A stretch of DNA of 11,857 bases from Brevibacillus sp. (GCA_029240815.1 JARDZO010000176.1:1-11857), one strand, 5' to 3'. Positions 1 through 7,138 are shown, numbered from the stretch's first letter. Notes: generated from the letters alone by a model not told the origin. Numbers and translations are program-made.

Positions 1-34
1 AACCCTTGTCAATGTTTGGAATGACGGATCAAAA

Positions 35-1063
35 CTAGTAGCTAACTGCTTCGTTTTGCGCAGTTTCCAACGGTTCTGCATCGTCATCCGCGTAGTTTTC
101 AACCCAATCGACATACTCCACCAAAATACGACGAAGCTCTTCTTCCGTCTCTACCCCATTAATCAAATTCTTGGTATGGGTAGAGCCTTTCAATCCTTTC
201 AAATACCATGCGGCATGTTTCCGCATTTCCAGAACACCTACACGCGGGCCTTTCAAAGCAATCAAGCGCTCCGCATGCAAGAGGCAAATATCCATCTTCT
301 CACGTACGGACGGTTCGGAAGCCAGTTCTCCGGTAGTCAAATATTGAATGGTCCGGTACAGCATCCATGGATTACCGAGTGCTGCACGACCGATCATTAC
401 TCCATCGCAGCCGGTCATGTCCAGCATGCGACGAGCGTCTTCAGGAGTCGCAACGTCACCATTCCCAATGACTGGGATCGAGACCGCTTCCTTTACGCGA
501 CCAATCCAGCTCCAGTCGGCTTGACCTTTGTACATCTGTACACGCGTACGACCATGTACGGCGATCGCCTTGCCTCCAGCACGTTCTCCAGCCTTGGCAT
601 TGTCGATGACATACAAATGTTCTTCATCCCAGCCCAATCTCATCTTGACGGTTACTGGTTTATCGACTGCATCGACTACGGCTGACACCACTTCGTAGAT
701 CTTGTTCGGATCGAGCAAGAGACGAGCACCTGCGTCACAGCTCGTGATTTTAGGCACAGGACAACCCATATTGATGTCGATGATATCTGCATTAGTGTGT
801 TGGTCTACATACTTCGCCGCTTCCACCAATGTTTCCTTGTCTCCGCCAAAAATCTGCAAACTTAGTGGTTTTTCGCGATCGTCCACGTACAGCATTTCAA
901 TCGTTTTCTTATTACCATGTACGATTCCTTTATCACTAACCATTTCGGCACATACCAAACCGGTACCAAACTCCTTGGCAATCAAACGAAAGGCAGGGTT
1001 GCAAACCCCAGCCATCGGTGCCAAGACTACATTATTCTTCAACTCGATATTTCCGATTTTCAT
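35..1063 (-). CDS. dusB: tRNA-dihydrouridine synthase, DusB family
   Basis: A 342-residue FMN enzyme expected to reduce specific uridines in tRNA to dihydrouridine with NAD(P)H, in the cytoplasm. Seen in the sequence: an N-terminal flavin-binding segment VVLAPMAGV (12-20), the hallmark NMGCPVPK with the catalytic Cys at 101, Lys140 in VKMRLGW, HGRTR at 170-174, IGNGD at 199-203 and GRAALGNPW at 225-233. Together these outline the whole TIM barrel, and a C-terminal helical domain follows. Length is normal for the family. The ATG start is fixed by an excellent Shine-Dalgarno sequence AGGAGGTC at 1071-1078. The gene is the last of the folate cluster, 87 nt after the small regulator, as in B. subtilis, where it was formerly called yacF. 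Which tRNA position it modifies cannot be read from sequence alone. Confidence 0.96.
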   Translation of the reverse strand: MKIGNIELKNNVVLAPMAGVCNPAFRLIAKEFGTGLVCAEMVSDKGIVHGNKKTIEMLYVDDREKPLSLQIFGGDKETLVEAAKYVDQHTNADIIDINMGCPVPKITSCDAGARLLLDPNKIYEVVSAVVDAVDKPVTVKMRLGWDEEHLYVIDNAKAGERAGGKAIAVHGRTRVQMYKGQADWSWIGRVKEAVSIPVIGNGDVATPEDARRMLDMTGCDGVMIGRAALGNPWMLYRTIQYLTTGELASEPSVREKMDICLLHAERLIALKGPRVGVLEMRKHAAWYLKGLKGSTHTKNLINGVETEEELRRILVEYVDWVENYADDDAEPLETAQNEAVSY

Positions 1064-1150
1064 CTATTTCGACCTCCTGGTTCCCGCATCACTAGCGATC
1101 ATTTTGTCGCCGGCGGGTTGCTTGGAGAGGACTGACCTATCCAAAAGTCA

Positions 1151-1360
1151 TTATTTATTTATAGCACATAATTCATCATAGTCGACCTGTAAAGTGCTGG
1201 CTATCTTACGCAGTACAGGCTCTGTCGGCACTCGAGTACCCCTCTCCAGTGATCCGACAAACGATAATGACACTCCCAGCTTTTCCGAAAGAGACTGTTG
1301 TGTATACCCCTTTAACTTTCGGAAGGACCGAATTCGATTTCCCAATTGATTGCTCCCCAC
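1151..1360 (-). CDS. Small Xre-type helix-turn-helix protein (YazB-like)
   Basis: A 69-residue protein that is almost entirely one HTH_3/Cro-C1 domain (about residues 6-65). GYTQQSLSEKLGVSLSFVGSL forms helices 2 and 3, followed by the typical ERGTRVPTEPVLRKIASTL. No effector or dimerisation domain is present. The start is a GTG at 1358-1360, supported by AAGGGGGT six nucleotides upstream; this makes the gene overlap the 3' end of folK by 49 nt in another frame. The position matches yazB of B. subtilis between folK and dusB. Its target is unknown to me. A role controlling the folate cluster is a guess from position only. Confidence 0.88.
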   Translation of the reverse strand: MGSNQLGNRIRSFRKLKGYTQQSLSEKLGVSLSFVGSLERGTRVPTEPVLRKIASTLQVDYDELCAINK

Positions 1361-1842
1361 TTACGTACCCCCTTGTGATCCTCTGCCAATTGCGATAGAA
1401 AATGATCAATCGTCTGGTTGTACACAGGCAAAGCTCCGCCCTCCCAAACATCACGAAGAGGGACCAATACAAAAGCTCGCTCTGCCATCGCTGGATGTGG
1501 AATCTTGAGATGCTCGTTCTCGATGGTAGTTTGGCCGTACAACAGCACATCAATATCAATGGTTCGCGGTCCCCAGCGAATAGTGCGGACTCGTCCCAGC
1601 TCTTGCTCTACGGACAGAGCCGTTTCTAAAAGCTGATCTGCAGAAAGCTCTGTCTCGATAGCCACCGCCATATTGAGGAACGCTTCCTGATCGACATAAC
1701 CGACCGGATCGGTTTCGTATACAAAAGATACCCGCGAGACACGAATTCCCGGATGTTCATGCAATAGTCTGGTCGCCTGTTGCAAAGTGTGCTCGCGATT
1801 ACCTATATTGGACCCAAGCGCGAGGTAAGCACAAACTGTCAT
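1312..1842 (-). CDS. folK: 2-amino-4-hydroxy-6-hydroxymethyldihydropteridine pyrophosphokinase (HPPK)
   Basis: A 176-residue cytoplasmic enzyme that transfers pyrophosphate from ATP to 6-hydroxymethyl-7,8-dihydropterin, supplying the substrate for FolP. Visible family features: the N-terminal strand and loop YLALGSNIGNR (6-16), YETDPVGYVDQEAFLN (42-57), and the signature RWGPRTIDIDVLLYG (89-103), whose Asp96 and Asp98 correspond to the magnesium-binding pair of the family. IPHPAMAERAFVLVPL follows at 114-129. The ATG start overlaps the folB stop in an ATGA (1839-1842), so the two are probably translationally coupled. The stop codon lies inside the following regulator gene. Length is usual for bacterial HPPK. 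Confidence 0.96.
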   Translation of the reverse strand: MTVCAYLALGSNIGNREHTLQQATRLLHEHPGIRVSRVSFVYETDPVGYVDQEAFLNMAVAIETELSADQLLETALSVEQELGRVRTIRWGPRTIDIDVLLYGQTTIENEHLKIPHPAMAERAFVLVPLRDVWEGGALPVYNQTIDHFLSQLAEDHKGVRKWGAINWEIEFGPSES

Positions 1843-2210
1843 GAGCCAAAATCCTCTCTCCGGCGAGTCATTTCAATGGCTACAGAATCATAATGTCCGT
1901 TGATCGGAGGATTCGGCTTGGTCACCTTCACCTTGGCCTCGCTGAAAGGAAACTGGACAAGCAGCCGTTCTGCGATCTGCGCAGTCAGCTTCTCCACCAA
2001 GTTGTATCGCTCACCCTCCACTATTTTTTGAACACAGCTAAAAATCTCTGCATAGTTCACCGTATCGTTGAGGTCGTCACTAGCACCTGCCTTGGACAGG
2101 TCCAGAGACAGGACGAGATCGACGTAAAATCGCTGCCCGAGCTCGGCTTCCGCTCCAAACACTCCATGGTAGCCATAAAATGACATGCCGTTGAAATAGA
2201 TTTTATCCAA
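1839..2210 (-). CDS. folB: Dihydroneopterin aldolase
   Basis: A 123-residue enzyme that cleaves 7,8-dihydroneopterin to 6-hydroxymethyl-7,8-dihydropterin and glycolaldehyde, the step before FolK. Seen: FYGYHGVFGAEAELGQRFYV (11-30) with the conserved active-site acidic region, VNYAEIF (51-57) with the substrate-binding tyrosine at 53, NLVEKLTAQIAERLL (70-84), and VTKPNPPI with the conserved active-site Lys98. Length is normal for the T-fold family. The start is a TTG at 2208-2210, chosen because AGGAGG lies eight nucleotides upstream and because the protein then begins MDKIYFNGM, as in relatives. It overlaps the end of folP by 8 nt and folK by 4 nt. Confidence 0.95.
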   Translation of the reverse strand: MDKIYFNGMSFYGYHGVFGAEAELGQRFYVDLVLSLDLSKAGASDDLNDTVNYAEIFSCVQKIVEGERYNLVEKLTAQIAERLLVQFPFSEAKVKVTKPNPPINGHYDSVAIEMTRRREDFGS

Positions 2211-3399
2211 CAGATATGCCTCCTCTCAGCATCGCGTCCATCATCTTGGCTACGCGTTTCATCTCTTTAACATCATGCACCCGAACGATTTGACAGCCCT
2301 TGGTTACGCCTAGCGCGACGGTCGCAGCCGTTCCTTCCACCCGCTCTTCAACAGGAAGGTCAAGCACATGGCCGATCATTCTCTTTCGCGATGTTGCCAG
2401 CAAAACGGGGTATCCCAATGCCACCAAATCATCGAGCCTGCGCATCGTCTCGAGATTTTGCTCCAAAGATTTGACAAAGCCGATGCCCGGATCGAGGACA
2501 ATCTGATCCGTCTCAACACCCTCAGAACGAGCGATATCGACCGATTCTCGCAAATCTCGCATATAATCGGCAAAGAAATCATGATAATCCGTGTCTTCCC
2601 GATTGTGCATCAAAATGATCGGGACTCGATGGCGCGCAGCTACTTCTGCCATTCGTCGGTCCCTTCTGGCTCCCCAAATATCGTTGACGATGTGGGCTCC
2701 TGCTTGAATTGCCCGATCTGCCACCTCTGGCTTGTACGTATCAATCGACAACGGCACTGACAGCTCCTGAGACAAAATCCGAATGACGGGCAGCACCCGA
2801 TCCAGCTCATCCGCTTCGCTCACCGGTACGGATCCTGGTCGTGTCGATTCACCGCCGATGTCGATGATATCCGCACCAGCTTCAACCATGGCACGCGCTT
2901 GGGCCAACGCCTGATCGAGATCGGCATATTTCCCCCCATCCGAAAATGAGTCCGGGGTCACATTCAAAATTCCCATGATCAATGTGCGTTCACCCAAAGG
3001 CAGAACATGACGGCCGCAAACCAGTTCACGTCGCTCGCGTAGCAGTTCAGGACCAGCTAAAACCTCCCGTATCTCTGCCGAAGCCGTACGCAAGCCTGTA
3101 TTTTTCTCTGCCAGACGAACCAGTAGCGCTTCCAGTTGTGAGCGAGTCGACATGAGCAGAGCAGTAGATACGGCTGCTTTGCCAGGTTGATCAGCCAAAA
3201 TGGCCTCACCGCCTACCAACAGCATGTCCTGTCGTAGCAGCTCCGCCTCTTCCTTGGTCAAGTTCTCCAAATGAATCCGCGTGGTACCATCGGACATCGC
3301 CAGTCGTTCAATCTCAGAGGGAAATACGCCCCGTTTAGACAGCTCTGCTGTCAGTTCCTCACGAGTCGCTGCATGGATCAGAAATGGATTGTGCTTCAT
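2203..3399 (-). CDS. folP: Dihydropteroate synthase with N-terminal extension
   Basis: Condenses 6-hydroxymethyldihydropterin pyrophosphate with p-aminobenzoate to dihydropteroate; it is the target of sulfonamides. The catalytic TIM barrel begins near residue 138 of this 398-residue form. It shows MGILNVTPDSFSDGG (142-156), IIDIGGESTRPGS (178-190), PLSIDTYKPEV (216-226), IVNDIWG (237-243), LMHNRED (264-270), DPGIGFVK (303-310), SRKRMIG (337-343) and RVHDVKEM (373-380). The barrel therefore looks complete and active. About 137 residues precede it, whereas B. subtilis Sul is about 285 residues in total. I chose the ATG at 3397-3399 because AAGGGAG lies eight nucleotides upstream. An in-frame ATG at 3444 would add 15 residues, with AGGTGA as a more distant ribosome-binding site. 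Neighbours on both sides are folate genes. Confidence 0.95.
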   Translation of the reverse strand: MKHNPFLIHAATREELTAELSKRGVFPSEIERLAMSDGTTRIHLENLTKEEAELLRQDMLLVGGEAILADQPGKAAVSTALLMSTRSQLEALLVRLAEKNTGLRTASAEIREVLAGPELLRERRELVCGRHVLPLGERTLIMGILNVTPDSFSDGGKYADLDQALAQARAMVEAGADIIDIGGESTRPGSVPVSEADELDRVLPVIRILSQELSVPLSIDTYKPEVADRAIQAGAHIVNDIWGARRDRRMAEVAARHRVPIILMHNREDTDYHDFFADYMRDLRESVDIARSEGVETDQIVLDPGIGFVKSLEQNLETMRRLDDLVALGYPVLLATSRKRMIGHVLDLPVEERVEGTAATVALGVTKGCQIVRVHDVKEMKRVAKMMDAMLRGGISVG

Positions 3400-3452
3400 G
3401 AGCTTTGCTCCCTTTTCCCGTCGTAACATGTTGAATAGTAGCATACCATAAT

Positions 3453-4301
3453 TTACTCACCTATCGCTATAGACTCACGGTAGACGCGGTGCAGTTCCCG
3501 CGTGTGTTTCCCATAGGTGGAAGTGACCAGATGCCCATCGATTTCAAGCACCGGAACGATCTCCTGAACCGAATTCGTCACGAACACTTCATCAGCTTCC
3601 CGTAATGCCTCCAGTCGAAACCTGCCTTCTTCTGTCGGTAACCCGAGTCGTTTGGCAAGCAAGAGGACATGCTGCCGAGTCACCCCGTCCAAAATGCCTG
3701 TATCCAGCGAGGGAGTATACAACCGATCGTGATTTACCCAAAACAAATTACTGACGATTCCTTCTGCCAAATAGCCGTCATGCGTCAAAAACAAGCCCTC
3801 CACGTCAGAAGGTGCTCCGCTCAGCTCTTGCTTGGCCAATGCGTTATTCAGGTAGTTGTGAGACTTGAAGCGTTGGTGCCCCTCTGCTGTCTGACGCGGC
3901 AGTTCCAGCGTCTGTAAAAGCTTTGGCTGGGGCGGGTCTGCGAGGGGAGCTACTGGCTTGGCAAACACAAAAAGCGAAGGACGTCCATAGCCATCAGCTA
4001 CGAGCCCTACGCCTTCCGGTCCAGCAGTCACACTCAGCCGCACGTACGCATCCCGCAATCCATTGGCATCAATCGTCTGCAGCACAGCAGCTGCCAGCTC
4101 CTCCGACGTCCAGGCGGGAGTGATGCGCAATGCCAAAAGCCCGGAGCAGAGCCGGGCGTAATGAGCTTCCCATAAAAACAGGCTACGATCGTAAACGCGT
4201 AAGGTCTCAAACAATCCTATCCCGTATAAAAAACCATGGTCCAACACCGAAACCGAGGCTTGTTCTGCCGGATAGATGGTTCCATTCACATAAACGTGCA
4301 T
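3453..4301 (-). CDS. pabC: Aminodeoxychorismate lyase (class IV PLP enzyme)
   Basis: A 282-residue fold-type IV pyridoxal-phosphate enzyme. It is expected to eliminate pyruvate from 4-amino-4-deoxychorismate to release p-aminobenzoate, completing the PabAB reaction. Visible: DHGFLYGIGLFETLR (21-35); the PLP lysine Lys146 in FKSHNYLNNALAKQEL; LAEGIVSNLFWV (178-189) with Glu180; TGILDGVTRQHVL (201-213); and TNSVQEIVPV (242-251). Branched-chain and D-amino-acid aminotransferases share the fold, but the setting next to folP-folB-folK and downstream of pabB-pabA makes the lyase by far the best call. GGGAGA lies about ten nucleotides before the ATG. It is separated from its partners pabB and pabA by the inserted phoX-tatA-tatC module. 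Confidence 0.93.
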   Translation of the reverse strand: MHVYVNGTIYPAEQASVSVLDHGFLYGIGLFETLRVYDRSLFLWEAHYARLCSGLLALRITPAWTSEELAAAVLQTIDANGLRDAYVRLSVTAGPEGVGLVADGYGRPSLFVFAKPVAPLADPPQPKLLQTLELPRQTAEGHQRFKSHNYLNNALAKQELSGAPSDVEGLFLTHDGYLAEGIVSNLFWVNHDRLYTPSLDTGILDGVTRQHVLLLAKRLGLPTEEGRFRLEALREADEVFVTNSVQEIVPVLEIDGHLVTSTYGKHTRELHRVYRESIAIGE

Positions 4302-4333
4302 GCTCGCTCTCTCCCGATATCATGATCGAGAGC

Positions 4334-4342
4334 ATCATACCA
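4334..4342 (-). promoter_or_regulatory. Candidate extended -10 promoter ahead of pabC
   Basis: The 44-nt gap between tatC and pabC contains TGGTATGAT on the minus strand: a TATGAT -10 hexamer with the TGn extension. The predicted transcription start (near 4327) leaves room for the pabC ribosome-binding site. No good -35 hexamer is seen 16-18 nt upstream, so this is a weak prediction. If real, it would give the folate genes a source of transcription independent of the phosphate-type promoter before phoX. Confidence 0.35.
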
Positions 4343-4345
4343 TAC

Positions 4346-5068
4346 TTATGCAGAAAGCGCAGTTTCCCGGGTGCGTTTACGGTGTATAAGGCGCGATATG
4401 CTGATGGAAATTTCGTATAGCACGATCAAAGGAACAATCACCATGATATCGGAAAGGAAATCAGGTGGCGTGATGGTAATCGAGATCACGGCAAGCACCA
4501 GATAAGCTGGCTTTCGCATTTTAGCCAAACGGTGCGGATTCAATATGCCCAGGTGGCTCAGAAAGAGAACAACCACGGGCAGCTCAAACAACAGTCCGAA
4601 CGGCAGGCAAAGGTTGAGCATGAATGTAAAATAGTCGTTTGCTGTAATGACCAGATCGAAGTTTCCGTTGGACAAGCCCAGAACGAAGTGATACATCATT
4701 GGAAACAGGACCAAATAAGCAAAGGATAGTCCCAGAATAAAAAGCAGGAACAGAGCCGGGATGTACATTAAAGCCACCTTGCGCTCCCTCTCTTGCAAGG
4801 CCGGAACAACGAATCGCCACGCTTGGTAAGCCGCGATCGGAATCGTGAAGGCAATACCGCCAATCGCGGATAGCTTCACATAGATCGACAAAATATCCCC
4901 AGGACCGAGGATCGCCAGTTTTTCTCCTGAACGGCTCGCCAGTAATTGATAAATGTGATCGACAAACAAAAAACAGATCAGCACGCTCAACACGAGCGCC
5001 ACTGCTACGATCAAAAGCCTGCGACGCAGGTCAGTCAAATGCTCTAGAAACGGCATCTCTCGACTCAT
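4346..5068 (-). CDS. tatC: Twin-arginine translocase subunit TatC (TatCd-like)
   Basis: A 240-residue polytopic membrane protein, the receptor of the Tat system that binds twin-arginine signal peptides and recruits TatA. Seen: the cytoplasmic N-terminal signature FLEHLTDLRRR (7-17) with the conserved Glu9, six hydrophobic segments (about 18-36, 68-88, 104-125, 148-172, 188-204 and 208-226), LAILGPGD at 51-58, YQAWRFVVPAL with nearby glutamates at 81-95, LPFGLLFELP at 155-164, and ITPPDFLSD at 199-207. A basic tail follows the last helix. From memory it resembles B. subtilis TatCd, the partner of TatAd and PhoD, more than TatCy. The start is fixed by AGGAGGA six nucleotides upstream of the ATG. 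The start codon also overlaps the stop of a short upstream reading frame. Confidence 0.97.
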   Translation of the reverse strand: MSREMPFLEHLTDLRRRLLIVAVALVLSVLICFLFVDHIYQLLASRSGEKLAILGPGDILSIYVKLSAIGGIAFTIPIAAYQAWRFVVPALQERERKVALMYIPALFLLFILGLSFAYLVLFPMMYHFVLGLSNGNFDLVITANDYFTFMLNLCLPFGLLFELPVVVLFLSHLGILNPHRLAKMRKPAYLVLAVISITITPPDFLSDIMVIVPLIVLYEISISISRLIHRKRTRETALSA

Positions 5069-5118
5069 GTGAAATCCTCCTCATACGCGTTCAAAAGGAA
5101 AAAGGCAATGCGTTTCAT
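5065..5118 (-). CDS. Possible 17-residue leader peptide overlapping tatC start
   Basis: The 76-nt tatA-tatC gap holds a short frame encoding MKRIAFFLLNAYEEDFT. It starts with ATG at 5116-5118, preceded at good spacing by GGAAGGTGG, a near-consensus ribosome-binding site. Its TGA stop (5065-5067) overlaps the tatC ATG in an ATGA, the arrangement of translational coupling. The 3' half necessarily contains the tatC Shine-Dalgarno sequence, which encodes the EED. It could be a translated leader that boosts or tunes tatC, a small hydrophobic peptide, or chance. I recognise no homologue. Confidence 0.35.
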   Translation of the reverse strand: MKRIAFFLLNAYEEDFT

Positions 5119-5144
5119 CACGCACCACCTTCCCCCGAACTGGT

Positions 5145-5387
5145 TTAGTTGACTCGTTTCAATGCGTCTTCTTGAATAACAGTTGCGGAAAGATCAGCAG
5201 TCGATCCTTTCACAGCCTTGTCCTTACCCTCTTCGTCATCTTTCGTCAAATCTTTTGCTGCTGTTTTAAATTCAGTCAACGTGCGACCAAAAGCCCGTCC
5301 GATCTCCGGCAGTTTGCTGGGTCCAAAAATCACCAGCGCAATAATCAAAATCAGAATCAATCCAGGAATCCCGATACTCGATAGCAT
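5145..5387 (-). CDS. tatA: Twin-arginine translocase pore subunit TatA (TatAd-like)
   Basis: An 80-residue single-span membrane protein, which in the Tat pathway oligomerises to let folded proteins cross the membrane. Seen in order: a short N-terminal membrane helix (about 5-20, [15 protein letters not shown]), the hinge FGPSKLPE (21-28), an amphipathic helix [19 protein letters not shown] (29-47), and a charged, presumably flexible tail. The beginning closely resembles B. subtilis TatAd as I remember it. No separate TatB is present, as usual in Firmicutes where one bifunctional TatA serves. It starts 20 nt after phoX with AAGGAG eleven nucleotides upstream, and tatC follows. Confidence 0.96.
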   Translation of the reverse strand: MLSSIGIPGLILILIIALVIFGPSKLPEIGRAFGRTLTEFKTAAKDLTKDDEEGKDKAVKGSTADLSATVIQEDALKRVN

Positions 5388-5407
5388 ATATGCCTACACT
5401 CCTTATC

Positions 5408-7051
5408 CTAGAAACCTGTGACTGCGATCACGCTCGGCAACGCAACGGAGCTTCCACCTTTTGGCCAATGGCTGGTCGGCTGATCATAGCCTTTCAGGTT
5501 TTCACCTGGATGCTGTACGGACAGGAACAATGTTTTTTCGTCCGGCGTAAACCAAGGACCTGTCATTTCCGCGCCGACTGGAGCTGAAGCAAACTGAGCG
5601 GCTACACCTTTGCTGTTTCCTGTTGTCGGAATAAAGAATACACCATTGTTTCCAAATGTTTTGTAGATACCACTGTTCATAGAAGAAGAGGAAATATCCG
5701 TTACGACCCACAGGTTGCCTGCACTATCAAACGCCATGTTGTCCGGTGCCGCAAAGCCGCTTTGCGGTCCACCCGCTGCGAAGATTTCAAACGTAAATTC
5801 GCCGCCAGCGTGGTTGCCGTCTTTTTCAAACAGACGAACGATTTGACCATAGAAATTGCCGTGCTTGTCGTTGTTGGTAAGAGCGATAAAGACAGAGCCG
5901 TCGATCGGGTGTACCTCCAGGTCTTCCGGACGGTCCATTGGTGTAGCGCCGACCGCTTTGGAGGCTTCACGGCAATTGACCAGTACGTCTGCTTGGGAAG
6001 CAAACAGTGGTTTGCCGTCGCTGTTTTTCGCTTGCTGCAGCGCCTCGTTTGTTGCGTAATCCATTGCGATCCATTTGCCTTTACCGAAGTTGGCAACATA
6101 CAGGGTACCCTCTTCCAGCAACTTGGAGTTGGATTTGCCCGCTTTCGGATCGAACTTGGCTTTGGAAACGTATTTGTACACGTATTGGTCTTTGGCGTCA
6201 TCGCCCATGTAAACTACCAGTTGGCCTGTTGGAGCCAGCACCATCGCGGTGTTTTCATGAGAGAAGCGACCTAGGGCAGTATGTTTTTTCGGTGTGGATT
6301 TCGGATCAAACGGATCTACCTCGATTACCCAGCCGTAGTGGTTGGCATCAGGAAGCTTGCAATCCCCGACTACATCGAGGAAGTTTTCCTCACAGGAGAG
6401 AACGGTATTCCAAAGGGTAACACCACCGGAGCAGTTCGCAAATGTCCCTGTTACTTCCTTGGCAATCGAAGCTGCTGGGCCCGTCAATGCATGCTTGGTC
6501 AATCCACTGACGCGGCGGCCGTATTTGGAATTGGAGACCAAATTCCACTTTCCGTTTTCTTTCTTAATTTCAATGATGGAACCGCCAAGCGCGTACAAAT
6601 ATTTTTTTATTTGCTCAGGTGTGCGTGTGTTGTTGCTAGGATCTGCATTTATATAGTCATAGCCAGTCACGTAATGCTCCAGCTCACCCAAATACTCGTG
6701 GTTTACCCACAAAAGGCCGTGGTCAGCCTTGCCATCGATCGGCAGATAACAGGTGAAATCGTTGTTGAATCCAAATGTATCACCCGCTGCGTTTATTTTG
6801 TCTCCATAAGAAGCGATCACGTCGTATTTGTAACCGTCTGGCAATACGACATCGTCTTGGGTAGTAGGATGAATGGCTTTGAATTTTGGATTGAAATTGT
6901 GCTTTTGATCCTCGAGGCCAAACAAGTGGTCTGCTGTTTTCCCTGAAAGAGCTCCTCCTGCTGCGAGCGCGGGAATTCCGGTAGCCATCGAAGCCAAAGC
7001 CGCTGTTCCTGCACCAAGATAAGTCAAAAATTGTCGACGATTTACATCCAT
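5408..7051 (-). CDS. phoX: PhoX-type alkaline phosphatase, Tat-exported (DUF839)
   Basis: A 547-residue PhoX family protein, expected to release phosphate from organic phosphomonoesters outside the membrane using an iron/calcium centre. The N-terminus is a Tat signal peptide: NRRQFLT with Arg5-Arg6, a hydrophobic stretch and a PALA cleavage site near residue 30. Family motifs are intact: NCSGGVTLWNTVLSCEEN (206-223), GRFSHE (261-266), VYMGDD (280-285), GATPMDRPEDLEVHP (368-382), PDNMAFDSAGNLWVVTD (436-452) and MTGPWFTPDEKTLFLSVQHP (496-515). Compared with the Pseudomonas fluorescens PhoX ligands as I recall them, the probable equivalents are Cys207, Glu222, Glu266, Asp285, Arg374 and Glu376. 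I chose the ATG at 7049-7051 because AAGGAG lies nine nucleotides upstream; the in-frame ATG at 7084 would overlap the predicted -10 box. tatA and tatC follow directly, so this is the likely cargo. Confidence 0.94.
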   Translation of the reverse strand: MDVNRRQFLTYLGAGTAALASMATGIPALAAGGALSGKTADHLFGLEDQKHNFNPKFKAIHPTTQDDVVLPDGYKYDVIASYGDKINAAGDTFGFNNDFTCYLPIDGKADHGLLWVNHEYLGELEHYVTGYDYINADPSNNTRTPEQIKKYLYALGGSIIEIKKENGKWNLVSNSKYGRRVSGLTKHALTGPAASIAKEVTGTFANCSGGVTLWNTVLSCEENFLDVVGDCKLPDANHYGWVIEVDPFDPKSTPKKHTALGRFSHENTAMVLAPTGQLVVYMGDDAKDQYVYKYVSKAKFDPKAGKSNSKLLEEGTLYVANFGKGKWIAMDYATNEALQQAKNSDGKPLFASQADVLVNCREASKAVGATPMDRPEDLEVHPIDGSVFIALTNNDKHGNFYGQIVRLFEKDGNHAGGEFTFEIFAAGGPQSGFAAPDNMAFDSAGNLWVVTDISSSSMNSGIYKTFGNNGVFFIPTTGNSKGVAAQFASAPVGAEMTGPWFTPDEKTLFLSVQHPGENLKGYDQPTSHWPKGGSSVALPSVIAVTGF

Positions 7052-7084
7052 GTACAATCGCTCCTTTTCGTCATCTTTCTTCAT

Positions 7085-7090
7085 ATTGTA
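7085..7090 (-). promoter_or_regulatory. Probable -10 box of the phoX promoter
   Basis: TACAAT on the minus strand matches the sigma-A -10 consensus at five of six positions. It would start transcription near 7078, leaving a leader of about 27 nt that contains the phoX ribosome-binding site. The position where a -35 box should stand (ACGGGA) is poor, as expected for a promoter that needs an activator. The phosphate-type repeats lie directly upstream. Confidence 0.6.
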
Positions 7091-7099
7091 CAGGCCATA

Positions 7100-7138
7100 T
7101 ATCTACGTCCCGTTAACGCTTTATAAAGACCCTGTTAA
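7100..7138 (-). promoter_or_regulatory. Predicted PhoP box upstream of phoX
   Basis: Read on the minus strand, four hexamers follow each other at an exact 11-bp period with 5-nt spacers: TTAACA (7133-7138), TTTATA (7122-7127), TTAACG (7111-7116) and TAGATA (7100-7105). The Bacillus PhoP consensus is TT(A/C/T)A(C/T)A repeated every 11 bp. The first two match fully, the third at five positions and the fourth at four. The array spans roughly -23 to -61 from the predicted start, where PhoP-activated promoters carry their boxes. It precedes a phosphatase gene, so control by the PhoPR phosphate-starvation system is likely. Confidence 0.72.

Noticed and set aside
7..12. A TTGACA hexamer on the minus strand just after dusB, possibly the -35 box of the next gene.
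   Set aside because: Its -10 region would lie outside the window, so the promoter cannot be judged.
56..685. A 209-codon open frame on the plus strand opposite dusB.
   Set aside because: dusB on the other strand has the catalytic cysteine motif and a strong ribosome-binding site; the plus-strand product resembles nothing.
1064..1150. The 87-nt gap between the Xre gene and dusB was searched for a promoter or terminator.
   Set aside because: Only the dusB ribosome-binding site is clear. No hairpin with a T-tract and no convincing -35/-10 pair was found.
6281..6946. A 221-codon open frame on the plus strand opposite phoX, and a related one at 5762-6274.
   Set aside because: Both are antisense to intact phoX motifs. 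No ribosome-binding site or recognisable domain supports them.
7052..7084. An 11-residue N-terminal extension of PhoX beginning at the ATG at 7084.
   Set aside because: AAGGAG inside this stretch is correctly placed for the ATG at 7051, which puts the twin-arginine motif at residues 5-6. The upstream ATG would fall at the predicted -10/+1 region.
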